Positions 1-8,800 are shown, counted from the first letter of the stretch. The stretch: DNA of 15,460 nucleotides from Sphingomonadales bacterium UBA7473 (GCA_002478575.1 DLOX01000103.1:4453-19912), one strand, 5' to 3'. Numbers and translations: made by a program. Notes: generated by a model from the letters alone, not told the origin.

Positions 1-563
1 GCCCCGCGATAAAGCTGGCCGCTTTCGGCGAACTTCATCAGCTCGGCAACGATGGTTGCTTCGGCCTGGAAATCCATGGTGAGGTAAGGATTGTCCCAAT
101 CGCCCATCAGGCCAAGGCGCTTCAATTGCTCGCGCTGGATATTGACCCAATTTTGCGCATAGGCGCGGCACTCGGCGCGGAATTCCTCAACGGGCACTTC
201 ATCCTTGTTGAGCTTTTTCTTGCGATATTCCTCTTCCACCTTCCATTCTATGGGAAGGCCATGGCAATCCCAGCCGGGCACAAAAGGTGCGTCTTTGCCA
301 AGCAGGCTTTGCGAGCGGACGACCATATCCTTCAGGATGCGCTGCATCGCATGGCCAATATGCATATCGCCATTGGCATAAGGCGGGCCATCATGAAGGA
401 TGAACTTCTCACGCCCGCGCCGAAGATCGCGGAGCTTTTCGTAAAGCCCCTCTTGCTGCCACCGCGCCAAAATGCCCGGCTCCTTTTGCGGGAGGCCAGC
501 TTTCATGGGGAAATCCGTTTTGGGCAGGAAAACGGTGTCGCGATAATCAATTGGTTCAGACAT
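1..563 (-). CDS. ileS: Isoleucyl-tRNA synthetase, N-terminal part (runs off the left edge)
   Basis: Class I aminoacyl-tRNA synthetase that charges tRNA-Ile with isoleucine in the cytoplasm. The minus-strand frame opens with ATG at 563-561 (MSEPIDYRDTVFLPKTDFPM) and gives 187 residues before the window edge. The opening matches the IleS family: the PKTDFPM stretch, then the GPPYANG segment leading into the class I ATP-binding signature HIGH at residues 68-71, then GWDCHGLPIEWK, the conserved start of the editing-domain side. An AAGG (574-577) lies 10 nt before the start. The editing domain, the KMSKS loop and the C-terminus are outside the window. An 83-bp gap holding a hairpin repeat separates it from the upstream phosphodiesterase gene. 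The ribF-ileS neighbourhood is common in proteobacteria. Identification is very secure. Confidence 0.97.
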   Translation of the reverse strand, partial: MSEPIDYRDTVFLPKTDFPMKAGLPQKEPGILARWQQEGLYEKLRDLRRGREKFILHDGPPYANGDMHIGHAMQRILKDMVVRSQSLLGKDAPFVPGWDCHGLPIEWKVEEEYRKKKLNKDEVPVEEFRAECRAYAQNWVNIQREQLKRLGLMGDWDNPYLTMDFQAEATIVAELMKFAESGQLYRG

Positions 564-602
564 AGGCGAGAGGCCTTAGGCGAAGCTTATGTTCGCTTCA
601 AT

Positions 603-644
603 CCTCTCCATCGATCCTGAGCTTGTCGAAGGGCGATGGGGAGG
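603..644. repeat. Dispersed-type hairpin repeat with core CCTGAGCTTGTCGAAGG
   Basis: An 11-bp stem (603-613 pairing with 634-644, one G-T wobble) surrounds an inner CCT/AGG pairing (616-618 with 630-632). The core at 616-632, CCTGAGCTTGTCGAAGG, is a sequence I recall as a highly repeated intergenic element in Sphingomonadales. The copy starts about 40 nt upstream of ileS and ends just 3' of the phosphodiesterase stop codon. Neither strand has a T-tract after the stem, so an intrinsic terminator is not supported. A role in mRNA 3'-end stability or processing between the two genes is possible but not shown. Confidence 0.7.
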
Positions 645-646
645 AG

Positions 647-1624
647 CTAGGATGGTTTTAGCGCGGGCCCGATCAGCTGGATTTCTTCTGTGATCAGATA
701 GCCTCTGAAATCCCTAGGGACTTTGGGGATTTCCTCGAGCTGCTCGATCCCCCGGTTTGCCGCGCCATCGACAACCGGCCCAGTCATGATCACCCGCGCT
801 CCCGCTTTGTCCATCCGCGCCAAGAAGCGTTTGGGCCAGCCCCAAATCGCCCATTGATAATTGAGAGGGACCGCTGCCGTTCCGCCTTTGCAACTATCGG
901 GGATGATCCCGGTCCAGCCGAACTTCACATAGTCGGTGGTGCAGGCCTTCACTTCTTCCTTCGCAAATGCCCAAACACCGGGGAGCCGTTGCCGGATCCG
1001 CGCCACAGGCGCTGCATCGCCAGTAAAAGCATAACTGCCATCAACATTGCGGCCCATTCTCTGGAGCAGGTCAGCCACCATGTCCGCCTCAGCCGCATTT
1101 TTGCTTTTGAAATTGATCAAAAAATCAGCGCGCGGGAATTGAACCAGCACTTCCTCTAAGGTCGGCATCATCCCAATGCCTTTGCCGCGAAAAGGAAAGG
1201 TCTTGCCGCCATCGGCCGTATAGCCATAGCCAATGTCCAGAGCCTTCAATTCAGCGACAGTCTTATCCCGCGTTTGACCGCTGCCATTGGTGCGGCAATC
1301 CAGCGTCCAATCATGGAAGAGCATCAGCGTGCCATCTTTGGAGGGCGACAGATCAATCTCGATCAGGTTGGCGCCGTCCACAATCGCGCGGCGGATCGAA
1401 GGGATCGTATTTTCCAAATAGATATGGCTGGGTTTGCGGATGCGCTTTGCGGTGCAATCGTCCCTGCCAAGCCCGTCACGATCAAAATTTTGATAAACGC
1501 CGCGATGAGCGACGAGGCTAAGCGACCCTTTGGGCGGCGGGGCCAGCCAAGAGGCATTCAGAAAAGTAAGACCAACCAGCGCAAACATCAGGACCGTCAG
1601 GATCCTCAACCCCCAAATTTTCAC
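647..1624 (-). CDS. Membrane-anchored glycerophosphodiester phosphodiesterase family protein
   Basis: Predicted GDPD-family TIM-barrel enzyme of 325 residues. Family members hydrolyse glycerophosphodiesters to sn-glycerol 3-phosphate and an alcohol. The N-terminus has a hydrophobic segment (about residues 5-25), either a membrane anchor or an uncleaved signal, so the barrel should face the periplasm. The GDPD catalytic set is visible in order: H40-R41 (VAHRG), E71-N72 (LENT), E89 and D91 (IEID), and H104-D105 (FHDWTLD). The start is GTG at 1624-1622, overlapping the ribF stop as GTGA, which indicates translational coupling. An AAGG lies about 11 nt upstream inside ribF. It sits between ribF and ileS, which are often direct neighbours. 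The substrate is unknown, and some GDPD-fold proteins are not phosphodiesterases. Confidence 0.87.
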   Translation of the reverse strand: MKIWGLRILTVLMFALVGLTFLNASWLAPPPKGSLSLVAHRGVYQNFDRDGLGRDDCTAKRIRKPSHIYLENTIPSIRRAIVDGANLIEIDLSPSKDGTLMLFHDWTLDCRTNGSGQTRDKTVAELKALDIGYGYTADGGKTFPFRGKGIGMMPTLEEVLVQFPRADFLINFKSKNAAEADMVADLLQRMGRNVDGSYAFTGDAAPVARIRQRLPGVWAFAKEEVKACTTDYVKFGWTGIIPDSCKGGTAAVPLNYQWAIWGWPKRFLARMDKAGARVIMTGPVVDGAANRGIEQLEEIPKVPRDFRGYLITEEIQLIGPALKPS

Positions 1625-2541
1625 GCGAGCAGTTCCCTTGCCTTGTCACAATCTTTGGCCATCTGCACCATCAGCGCATCCAGCCCGTCAAATTTCGCTT
1701 CGGGGCGGATGAAGTGGTGGAATTCCACCGCGATCATCTGACCATATAGATCTTCTGCAAAATCAAAGAAATGCGGCTCCAGCAATTCCTTGGGCGGATC
1801 AAATTGCGGCCTGATGCCAAGGTTGGCCGCCCCCTTCAGCACACGTCCGTCTGGCAAACGGCCTTTGACGGCATAAATGCCATAGCGGGGTCGCAGATAG
1901 TCAGCCATGTCGACATTGGCGGTGGGGAAACCAAGTTTCCGGCCATTCTTGTCACCATGTTGGACGATGCCCTCAACCGCAAAGGGTCGCGTGAGGAGCT
2001 TAGCCGCAGTCTCACAATCGCCAGATTGCAGCGCTTCACGGATGCGGCTTGAAGAGATGACTTCGCCATCGGTCACCGGAGAGACTGCTTCGCAGCTGAG
2101 GCCTAGAACAGCGCCCCGTTCCGCCAAGACCGCGACATTGCCACCCCGCGCTTTGCCAAAAGTGAAATCCTCGCCAGTGACAACTCCGGTCACGCCCAGA
2201 TGGCCAATCAACCAATCGGTGATGAAGCCTTCAGCACTCACACTCGCAAGCTCCGCGCCAAAGCTCAACACAACCATGGCGTCCGCTCCCGCTCCTTCGA
2301 ACAGTCGTTGACGTTGGTCCAATGTTGTCAGGCGAAAGGGTGCCGCATCGGGCTTGAAATGACGAACGGGATGCGGATCAAAGGTCGCGACCAAAGCAGG
2401 CACGCCTTTCGCCTTGGCAAGCGCGATGGCGCGGCCGACCACGGCCTGATGCCCGGCGTGAAAGCCATCAAAATTCCCCAAGGCCACGATACCACCGCGA
2501 TAAGCCTTGGGTATCGGGCGGTTCCCGTCGAGCCGCTCCAT
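1621..2541 (-). CDS. ribF: Bifunctional riboflavin kinase / FMN adenylyltransferase
   Basis: Makes FMN from riboflavin and ATP, then FAD from FMN and ATP, in the cytoplasm. The 306-residue protein has the usual family length and both domains. The N-terminal adenylyltransferase carries GNFDGFHAGH (residues 22-31), the nucleotidyltransferase HxGH-type motif, followed by GEDFTFGK and the ISSSRIREAL segment (162-171). The C-terminal kinase carries HGDKNGRKLGFPTAN (195-209). The ATG at 2541-2539 is preferred: it begins the family-typical MERLDG... start and has a weak AGG about 8 nt upstream. A TTG at 2577, directly after the cyclase stop, would add 12 atypical residues. Cyclase, ribF and the phosphodiesterase look co-transcribed. 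Confidence 0.96.
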   Translation of the reverse strand: MERLDGNRPIPKAYRGGIVALGNFDGFHAGHQAVVGRAIALAKAKGVPALVATFDPHPVRHFKPDAAPFRLTTLDQRQRLFEGAGADAMVVLSFGAELASVSAEGFITDWLIGHLGVTGVVTGEDFTFGKARGGNVAVLAERGAVLGLSCEAVSPVTDGEVISSSRIREALQSGDCETAAKLLTRPFAVEGIVQHGDKNGRKLGFPTANVDMADYLRPRYGIYAVKGRLPDGRVLKGAANLGIRPQFDPPKELLEPHFFDFAEDLYGQMIAVEFHHFIRPEAKFDGLDALMVQMAKDCDKARELLA

Positions 2542-2577
2542 ATCTGCGCCTATAGGATCATGCGTGCGGCGCTGCAA

Positions 2578-5500
2578 TCACCAGACGCCATCCCAATCAT
2601 CGGGGGGCGGGCTGGACCTTGCAGCATGGGCACGGTTGATCATCAGGATAGCGGCACCATCGCTAGGGTTTGCGGCCAAGACGGTCTCAAAGGCGGAAAT
2701 TGCGGTTGCCCAATCGCGCGCCACAAGGGCCGCTCGGCCTTGTTGATAGGCTTCGGCTTCTATGGCCGCTCCGTCGATGACCTCAAAGATTCGCGCAGGC
2801 GTTTGCCGCCCCCTGACGCGGATCAGGTCCAGTTCGCGCAGCGGGACGGTCCCCGCCACTTTGGCAGCCGTGGTTTCGCACAAGATGATTCCCGATCGAT
2901 AGACTTTGCTCAAATCCTGCAACCGCGCCGCCAAGTTCACGCTGTCGCCGATCACGGTATAGTCCATCCGCTTCGGCGATCCGATGGTACCTGCAATGAC
3001 ATCGCCGGTAGACACGCCAACACCCAGACGCAGCCCCAAAGCCCCTTCCCGGCTGCGGCGTTGGTTGATCACGTTGATCATGCGGAGCATCTCGATTGCG
3101 CCACGCACCGCGTTCTCAGGATCATTGTCATGGGCAAAGGGCACACCATAGACGGCCATCACGGCGTCCCCGATATATTTGTCCAGAATGCCCTCGCTGC
3201 CCGCGACGGCCTCATAAAGCTCAGTGAAAACCTCATTGAGCATATCAACCACTTCGCGCGGCGTGAGCTTTTCAGAAAGGCTCGTAAACCCGCGGATATC
3301 AGCAAAGAGCACACTCGCTTTACAGGCCGAACCGAACAACAGGTCATCATCCCGTTCGAGCACCTGATCGACGATCTTCTGCGGCATGAACCGCCGCATC
3401 GCGCCTTGCAACCGCTTGCCTTCGCTAATGTCTTCCAGGATGGTGAGGATGCCCGCTTGCTTGCCTTCATTGATCAAGGGAACCAGCGAGAGATTGACGG
3501 ACTTGGTCGCGCCAGACCGGGTGTTAATGTCAGTATCGAGCAACGACTTGGCTGTCCCGCTGGCCTCAACTGCTTCAATCTCCTCAATGAACCAAGGATT
3601 GGTCGCCTCAAGGATTGCACGCGCGCTGGCGCCATCAAGGCTCGCCTGATCAGTACCAAGGATCTCGCACGCCGCGTCATTGACCTTCGCGATATTGCCA
3701 TCGGTATCGAGCGTCACGACCCCACTCGACATCGAACTCAGGATGCTTTCATTGTAATTTTTGGCAGCGACAACTTCGGAAAAGAGTGTGGCATTGTCGA
3801 GCGCAATTGCCGCTTGGGAGGCAAAGGCCCTCATCCTGACCACATCATCGCGCGTAAACGCTCCACCATCCGTGCGGTTCAGTGCCTGCATCACTCCCAA
3901 GCGCCGTCCTTCCCGCGTGACGATCGGCATTGAAACAACGTTACGTGTCACAAAGCCGCTTTCTCTGTCACTTTCGGGGTTGAAGGCGGGATGCTTATAA
4001 GCGTCCGCCGTAACGATGACTTTGCCCTTCTGAAACGCTTCCCCGGCAAGGCCCTGCGTTGCAGGCATCCGGATTTCCTTGGTGCCAAGACCTTCGGCCA
4101 CCAGCGACCAAAGACTGTCTGTCTTCACATCATGGAGGAACAAGGTTGAGCGCTCAGCCGAAATGATCCGGCTTGTCGTCTGGACGATCCGCTTCAGAAG
4201 CGACTCCAGATCAATCTCACTGGTGATGCTGCTGTTCACCTCCAGCAGCTGTCGAAGGTCCGCATTGGTGCGCTCGCTTGCGCGGATCGAAAGCGCCCAT
4301 CGCTCTGCAAGCACAACCAGATGCGAGAAGAGCATGATCAAAATGCCATAGGTCGTGAAGTTGAAGCCTTTGACTTCCTCAGACGTCATCAAGCCAGCTG
4401 CCACGATTTCGATCATGGTAATGGAGGTCGAAATGGCGCCCATACCGATAAGGAAAGGCACTGAGCCATCCCGATTTCGGATCACAGCCCGCACCAAAAC
4501 AAGAAACACATAAGGGAAATAGATCACGAAAATGACCCACAAATAGCCATTGATTTGGGTGGTCAGCAGCGTGTCCCCCATCGCAAGGGTAACGGCTTGC
4601 GCTCCGAAGAAGAGGCTGATCAACACCACCAAAGCCCGGAAACCCCAAGACGGGCTCTCCTTCGGGAAAAGCGTATGACCATAGCTTAAGAAGAAGATCA
4701 TCGAGACGCCGGTTGAAAGATAGGCGATCCCAAGCAAGGCCGGATAGGGCAGCCCGGGGAAGAGGATCAGTATGATGTTGTCAAAACCCAGCATCGCAGT
4801 GACGGGCATGAATGTGAGGCACGCAATGCCGAAATAAAGTGAGGCGCGGTCCGATCTCCGGAACAGGAAAACAACGCCGCAATAGATGGAAAGAAGCATC
4901 AACGACGCTTGAAATAGCAATTCCTGCATCCAGCGCTGCGCGAAGAGCGATTGCATAGATTCCGGGCTGCCAAGGATGGGCGATATTTCAAAACCAGAGT
5001 CGCGATGAAGGAAAGCCGCCATCTCTATGCTCAACTTCACGGGCGCGCCGGTGGCCTCAAAGCTGATATCCTCCGCCCGCCAATGATAGCGTGTGCTGGC
5101 AGCGTCATCGCCGACTTTGCCCCGAACCGCCCTGACTCTGCCGTCGATACTGAGCGACGAGGCTGTATATAAAGTGGGCACATAGAGCCGATAGGTGCCC
5201 GGTTTCAGGCCAGAAATAACAAGACTATAGGTTGCTCGCCCTTGCTGTGGGTAAGCGTGGCCGGCGGCTGAAGGCTGACCTTCCCACACTCCGGGAACAC
5301 GCATGTAATCCGGTGGCACCTGCCCCTTGGCCTTGCCACCAAGTTCAGATTGCCAGACAAATTGCCACTCTCCATCCAAAGAAACTGGGCGTTCAAGACC
5401 TGGCCGAGTGCTGAGATCAAGAAGACCGCCTTTTGCCGATGGTGCCGCTTGATCCAACTGATTGACAAAGAACGGAGCGCAAAAAATACAAAGCAGACTT

Positions 5501-5622
5501 AAGACCAGCAAACTGAACCACAGCTGCCGCCGAGATGATGGCTCGGCGCGCGGCGCGCGGTCAGCAATGGCCTGGTCTGCGGGCAAATTCTTTGATCCCA
5601 AAAAAAGACAATCGCGACCCAA
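2578..5622 (-). CDS. 7TM receptor-GAF-PAS-class III adenylate/guanylate cyclase
   Basis: Multi-domain signalling enzyme predicted to make cAMP (less likely cGMP) in response to several inputs. Order, numbering from TTG 5622: N-terminal membrane segment about 34-54; extracytoplasmic beta-rich domain about 65-215 (SLDGEWQFVW, RVPGVWEG; resembles the sugar-binding-like sensor of 7TMR-DISM receptors); about seven membrane segments 232-440; coiled linker; GAF 468-612; PAS 622-735; cyclase 767-950; TPR-like tail about 955-1002. The cyclase is complete: metal aspartates D775 (FADIRGFT) and D819 (KYIGDA), K815, and transition-state N896 and R900 (VNLAAR). The start is uncertain. No in-frame ATG occurs before residue 107. 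TTG 5622 has no clear ribosome site; TTG 5586 (residue 13) follows a GGGA at reasonable spacing and would give 1002 residues. It is divergent from the CHAT operon and leads the ribF group. Confidence 0.9.
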   Translation of the reverse strand: MGRDCLFLGSKNLPADQAIADRAPRAEPSSRRQLWFSLLVLSLLCIFCAPFFVNQLDQAAPSAKGGLLDLSTRPGLERPVSLDGEWQFVWQSELGGKAKGQVPPDYMRVPGVWEGQPSAAGHAYPQQGRATYSLVISGLKPGTYRLYVPTLYTASSLSIDGRVRAVRGKVGDDAASTRYHWRAEDISFEATGAPVKLSIEMAAFLHRDSGFEISPILGSPESMQSLFAQRWMQELLFQASLMLLSIYCGVVFLFRRSDRASLYFGIACLTFMPVTAMLGFDNIILILFPGLPYPALLGIAYLSTGVSMIFFLSYGHTLFPKESPSWGFRALVVLISLFFGAQAVTLAMGDTLLTTQINGYLWVIFVIYFPYVFLVLVRAVIRNRDGSVPFLIGMGAISTSITMIEIVAAGLMTSEEVKGFNFTTYGILIMLFSHLVVLAERWALSIRASERTNADLRQLLEVNSSITSEIDLESLLKRIVQTTSRIISAERSTLFLHDVKTDSLWSLVAEGLGTKEIRMPATQGLAGEAFQKGKVIVTADAYKHPAFNPESDRESGFVTRNVVSMPIVTREGRRLGVMQALNRTDGGAFTRDDVVRMRAFASQAAIALDNATLFSEVVAAKNYNESILSSMSSGVVTLDTDGNIAKVNDAACEILGTDQASLDGASARAILEATNPWFIEEIEAVEASGTAKSLLDTDINTRSGATKSVNLSLVPLINEGKQAGILTILEDISEGKRLQGAMRRFMPQKIVDQVLERDDDLLFGSACKASVLFADIRGFTSLSEKLTPREVVDMLNEVFTELYEAVAGSEGILDKYIGDAVMAVYGVPFAHDNDPENAVRGAIEMLRMINVINQRRSREGALGLRLGVGVSTGDVIAGTIGSPKRMDYTVIGDSVNLAARLQDLSKVYRSGIILCETTAAKVAGTVPLRELDLIRVRGRQTPARIFEVIDGAAIEAEAYQQGRAALVARDWATAISAFETVLAANPSDGAAILMINRAHAARSSPPPDDWDGVW

Positions 5623-5672
5623 GAAGCAGCATTTTTTAAAAAGCCGTCTTCAATGCGAATGATTGGCACAGA

Positions 5673-5686
5673 AGACAGGAATGTCT
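5673..5686. promoter_or_regulatory. Perfect palindrome AGACA-N4-TGTCT, candidate operator
   Basis: AGACA (5673-5677), four spacer bases, then the exact reverse complement TGTCT (5682-5686). It lies about 51 bp upstream of the outermost start of the receptor cyclase, where a repressor or activator of that gene could bind. The regulator is not identifiable. A 14-bp palindrome of this kind can also arise by chance. Confidence 0.4.
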
Positions 5687-5689
5687 AGC

Positions 5690-5716
5690 GCAAACGAAAG
5701 TGTATTTTCGGTTTGC
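5690..5716. promoter_or_regulatory. Long imperfect inverted repeat (GCAAAC-GAAA arms)
   Basis: Left arm GCAAACGAAA (5690-5699) pairs with right arm TTTCGGTTTGC (5706-5716), giving 10 bp with one bulged G and a 6-nt loop. It lies directly next to the AGACA palindrome and is enclosed by the wider GATTGGCA/TGCCAATC pair. It could be an operator, or a hairpin in the 5' leader of the minus-strand cyclase mRNA. It lies between divergent genes, so it is not a gene-end terminator for either. Confidence 0.45.
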
Positions 5717-5753
5717 AATGATCAGGTGTGCCGAATGCCAATCCGTTTCAGAT

Positions 5754-5769
5754 TGTGACGCTGGGCACA
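5754..5769. promoter_or_regulatory. CRP/FNR-family-like binding site TGTGA-N6-GCACA
   Basis: TGTGA (5754-5758), a 6-bp spacer, and GCACA (5765-5769) match the consensus TGTGA-N6-TCACA at 9 of 10 defined positions. The site is centred about 35 bp before the base expected to follow the candidate -10 at 5785-5790, and 136 bp upstream of the CHAT start. This is a plausible activator position, though not the canonical -41.5. Both divergent units encode class III cyclases, so a cAMP-CRP site here would make sense as feedback. The match is seen directly; binding and regulation are inferred. Confidence 0.5.
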
Positions 5770-5849
5770 GAAACGCGCGCGCCTTATGCTACCCCCTTCA
5801 CAAGACGCTTTGCTTGGCCTAGCGTCAAAGTTGGTCGCAGTTGAAGCGA

Positions 5850-5867
5850 GTCAAGGCAAAGCCTGAC
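5850..5867 (+). other. Small hairpin in the CHAT mRNA leader
   Basis: GTCA-a-GGC (5850-5857) pairs with GCC-TGAC (5861-5867) over a 3-nt AAA loop with one bulged A. It ends 19 nt before the strong ribosome binding site and would sit in the 5' untranslated region. It could affect mRNA stability or translation. No known riboswitch class was recognised. Confidence 0.35.
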
Positions 5868-5886
5868 CGCGCAATCTCCCAAGTTT

Positions 5887-5892
5887 AGGAGG
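5887..5892 (+). promoter_or_regulatory. Strong Shine-Dalgarno AGGAGG deciding a GTG start
   Basis: AGGAGG is a full core Shine-Dalgarno sequence, 5 nt before GTG at 5898-5900. It fixes the start of the CHAT gene although the codon is GTG. Confidence 0.85.
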
Positions 5893-5897
5893 CTGAA

Positions 5898-8800
5898 GTG
5901 CGAAGTGCGACCATCATTTCAAAATTTCGCGATTTGAGTGTCGCGGTAGCCGCCTTTGCGGCGTTGGTGGTTGCTGCTCAACCTGCCTCAGCCCAAATGG
6001 GGCAACCCTTGCTCGCTGACAGCTTCCGGCTGGGCCAAGGCGGTGGTGTACTTTGCCAAGTTCAAACGCGCGGCCGAGATCCTGCGATCAGCGGCATTTT
6101 CGATCGTGCTTGGGCCATTGTGTGTCGCGACTCCGCGCGTCCTGTGGGCAAGCTCTATGCTCTGCGCGGTGATGCCACATCAATCAGCCAGCGCTTGGAA
6201 ACGCTTCGTGCGGCAGAGGCAAATTGCACCGCCCAGTCTTCGGAAACACTGGATGATGTGGGCCAAGTCGCGACAAAGAACTGCACCCTGAAAGATGCCC
6301 AGCTCGGATATAAGGTGCTGTCCGCCGATCGTCGATCAGTAGTTTGGGTCGCAGAGGGATTGGCTGCTTATGATAGCGCGTTGAAGCTTGGACTGCGCAC
6401 TGTGATGGAAAACCGGATCGTGCCCGGCAAAGTGGAAGTCGCAACATCTGCTACTGACGATCCCGTCGCCTTTGCGCGCGTGCAGGCTGGTACACTTGAT
6501 CCTGATCAAGCCATGGCCGAAGGCTATCGCCGGAATAATAGCGGCAATTATGCCGAGGCCGCTGAATTTTTCGATACGCTTCAACAGCGCCTCAACAACA
6601 GTTCAGGCACTGAGCGAGACAAGCTGGGTGAATATCTGATCAACCGAGCGCTGCAGAAATCCAACCTTGGTGACTTCGCTGAAGCCGATGCTCTTTTCTC
6701 CCAAGCCCGGAACTACCCCTTGAATGACCGCGTACAAAGCAGGCTTTCTAGGAACTTCGAAGCCATACATTTGCTCAATCAGCAAAAATATGGGGACGCC
6801 GTGGTACGACTGGATCAGCCAGTTGTTCCCAATGTGGTTACATCTCGCTTGCCCGGCAGCGCGATTGAAATTGGCGCTAAGGTCGCGGCAGAAATCAATG
6901 CCGGCCTGCCCGTCAACCAGAGATTGGGCGCGACGGAATCAACCGCTTTAACGCCTGAAGAGCGTGCGCAGCTGCTTGATGCTCAAGCCATGCAATTGCG
7001 AGGAACGCTTCTGCGCCTCCAAGGAAAGCCTGCCGAAAGCAACGCGCTGTTTGATCGGGCAATGGCCGATGTGATGACGGTCCGCGATGGTCGTGTCGTC
7101 TCCGTCGTTCGTCTACGTTCGCAAATACTGGCCGAAGCTGGGCTCGCGTTGGAGGATGGCAAAGACATTGGTTCCGCCGAAGCCAAAATGCGGGAATCGG
7201 TTACACTTTTGGAAACCCGCTATCCCCAATCCGCTGCCGTTAACGGCGCAAGAGCGCGCTTAGCAGCCTTCCTGGCCCGCAACGGCAAATCGGATGCAGC
7301 GCTCGCTGAGTATCGCACCGTGATGCAAAGCCTTTCGGCTTCGCAAAGCTATGCGGCGGGGCTCGGGAATTTGCTGGCACCCTATATGGGTCTTCTGACC
7401 GGGCCTGCTGCCAACCAAAGCAATGCGGCGGCTGACATGTTCTTGGCGGGACAACTTCTTGTGCGGCCTGGCATTGCTGACACCCAAGCCATTCTTGCAC
7501 GGGAGTTGAGCGAAGGATCTGACGAAGGGTCTCGCCTTTTCCGCCAAGCTCGCAACTTAGACCGCGATATTGAGCGCGTCCGCGTTGAAGTGGCCAACCT
7601 TTTGCTCGCGCCTGATCAAACGTCGGACATCCGTTTGGCAACCGAAGCCGCCCGTCGGGATATTGAATCCTTGGAAAAACAGCAGGCTGAAACTCAGGCG
7701 CTTTTGGGGAGCTATCCCCAGTTCAGGGCCGTTGCCTCGCGCACGATTAGCCTTGATCAACTCAAAGCCAGCCTGAAAGCGGATGAGGCTTATTTCAAGC
7801 TTGTTGTGGCTGGCAGGGATGTATTTGGCCTGTTCGTCGATCAGTCAGGCGCGACGGGCTATAAGGTTGCACTGTCAGCAGACGAGCTGGACCGCAAAGT
7901 CGACGATTTGCGCGACACCATCGCCAAAGATGAAGGTGGCCAGACTACAACTTACGCTTTTGACGTCGCCTTGGCGCAGTCGCTTTACGCCGCTCTTCTG
8001 GGGCCCGTAAGCGACCGTGCCTTGAAGGCGAAGCACATCGTGTTTGAGCCAGATGGTGGCATGTTGCGTTTGCCTTTGTCTTTGCTGGTGACCGACCAAG
8101 CCAGTGTCGACATGTATCAAAAGAGGATTGCGGAACCCAATGCCGATGAATTTGACTTTCGCGGCGTCAATTGGCTCGGTCGGGGGCGCTCGGTCAGCAC
8201 CACAGTCACTGCGCGAGCGTTGCTTGATGCGCGAACGGTCAAGCGCTCTACTGCAACGCGGCAATATCTGGGCTTGGGCCAAAATGCTCCACTAGGCAGC
8301 TCTGTTCGCAAATCATCGACCCGCTCCGTCAGCGGCGCCGGTGCCGTTGATTGCGATTGGCCTTCGGACGAGTGGAACCGCCCGATTTCGGCCGATGAAT
8401 TGAGGCAAGCCCAATCGATCATTGGCGCAGGCGGGTCTGCAATCATCACCGGTGCGGACTTTACTGACACGGCGGTAAAAGAAAGGACCGACTTGAGCGA
8501 CTATCGCATCTTGCATTTCGCAACCCATGGTCTTGTCACTGCACCTCGCCCCGAATGCCCTGCCCGGCCCGCCTTGCTCACATCCTTTGGGAGCGACGAT
8601 TCAGATGGCCTGCTGACCTTCAAAGAGATTTTCGATCTCAAGATCAACGCCGATGTTGTGATCCTCTCCGCCTGCGACACGGCAGGTAAGGCAACCATTG
8701 CTGCAACGCGGGAAGCGGGCCTAACTTCGGGCGGCGGCAATGCGCTTGACGGCTTGGTGCGCGCCTTCATCGGCGCCGGGGGCCGCACAGTCCTTGCAAG

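Larger units (their letters stand above)
5623..5897. promoter_or_regulatory. Divergent intergenic region, dense in dyad symmetry
   Basis: 275 bp between two divergent transcription units, so it must hold promoters for both unless transcription enters from elsewhere. Besides the sites listed separately it has an 8-bp inverted pair GATTGGCA (5661-5668) / TGCCAATC (5736-5743), a second nested pair GGCACA (5665-5670) / TGTGCC (5727-5732), a 9-bp direct repeat GGCACAGAA (5665-5673 and 5764-5772), and a 6-bp pair GACGCT (5804-5809) / AGCGTC (5821-5826). A possible plus-strand -10 is TATGCT (5785-5790). No good sigma70 -35 lies 16-18 nt before it, which would fit an activator-dependent promoter. I could not place a convincing minus-strand promoter. 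Confidence 0.6.

Noticed and set aside
126..620. 164-codon plus-strand open frame over the ileS start
   Set aside because: The minus strand encodes the conserved IleS N-terminus with the HIGH motif; the plus frame is its shadow.
2542..2577. TTG 2577 as the ribF start
   Set aside because: It adds 12 residues not typical of RibF; ATG 2541 gives the usual N-terminus.
2200..3933. 577-codon plus-strand open frame antisense to ribF and the receptor cyclase
   Set aside because: It shows no recognisable domain and its length follows from the GC-rich codon pattern of the opposite strand, where GAF, PAS and cyclase motifs are unmistakable.
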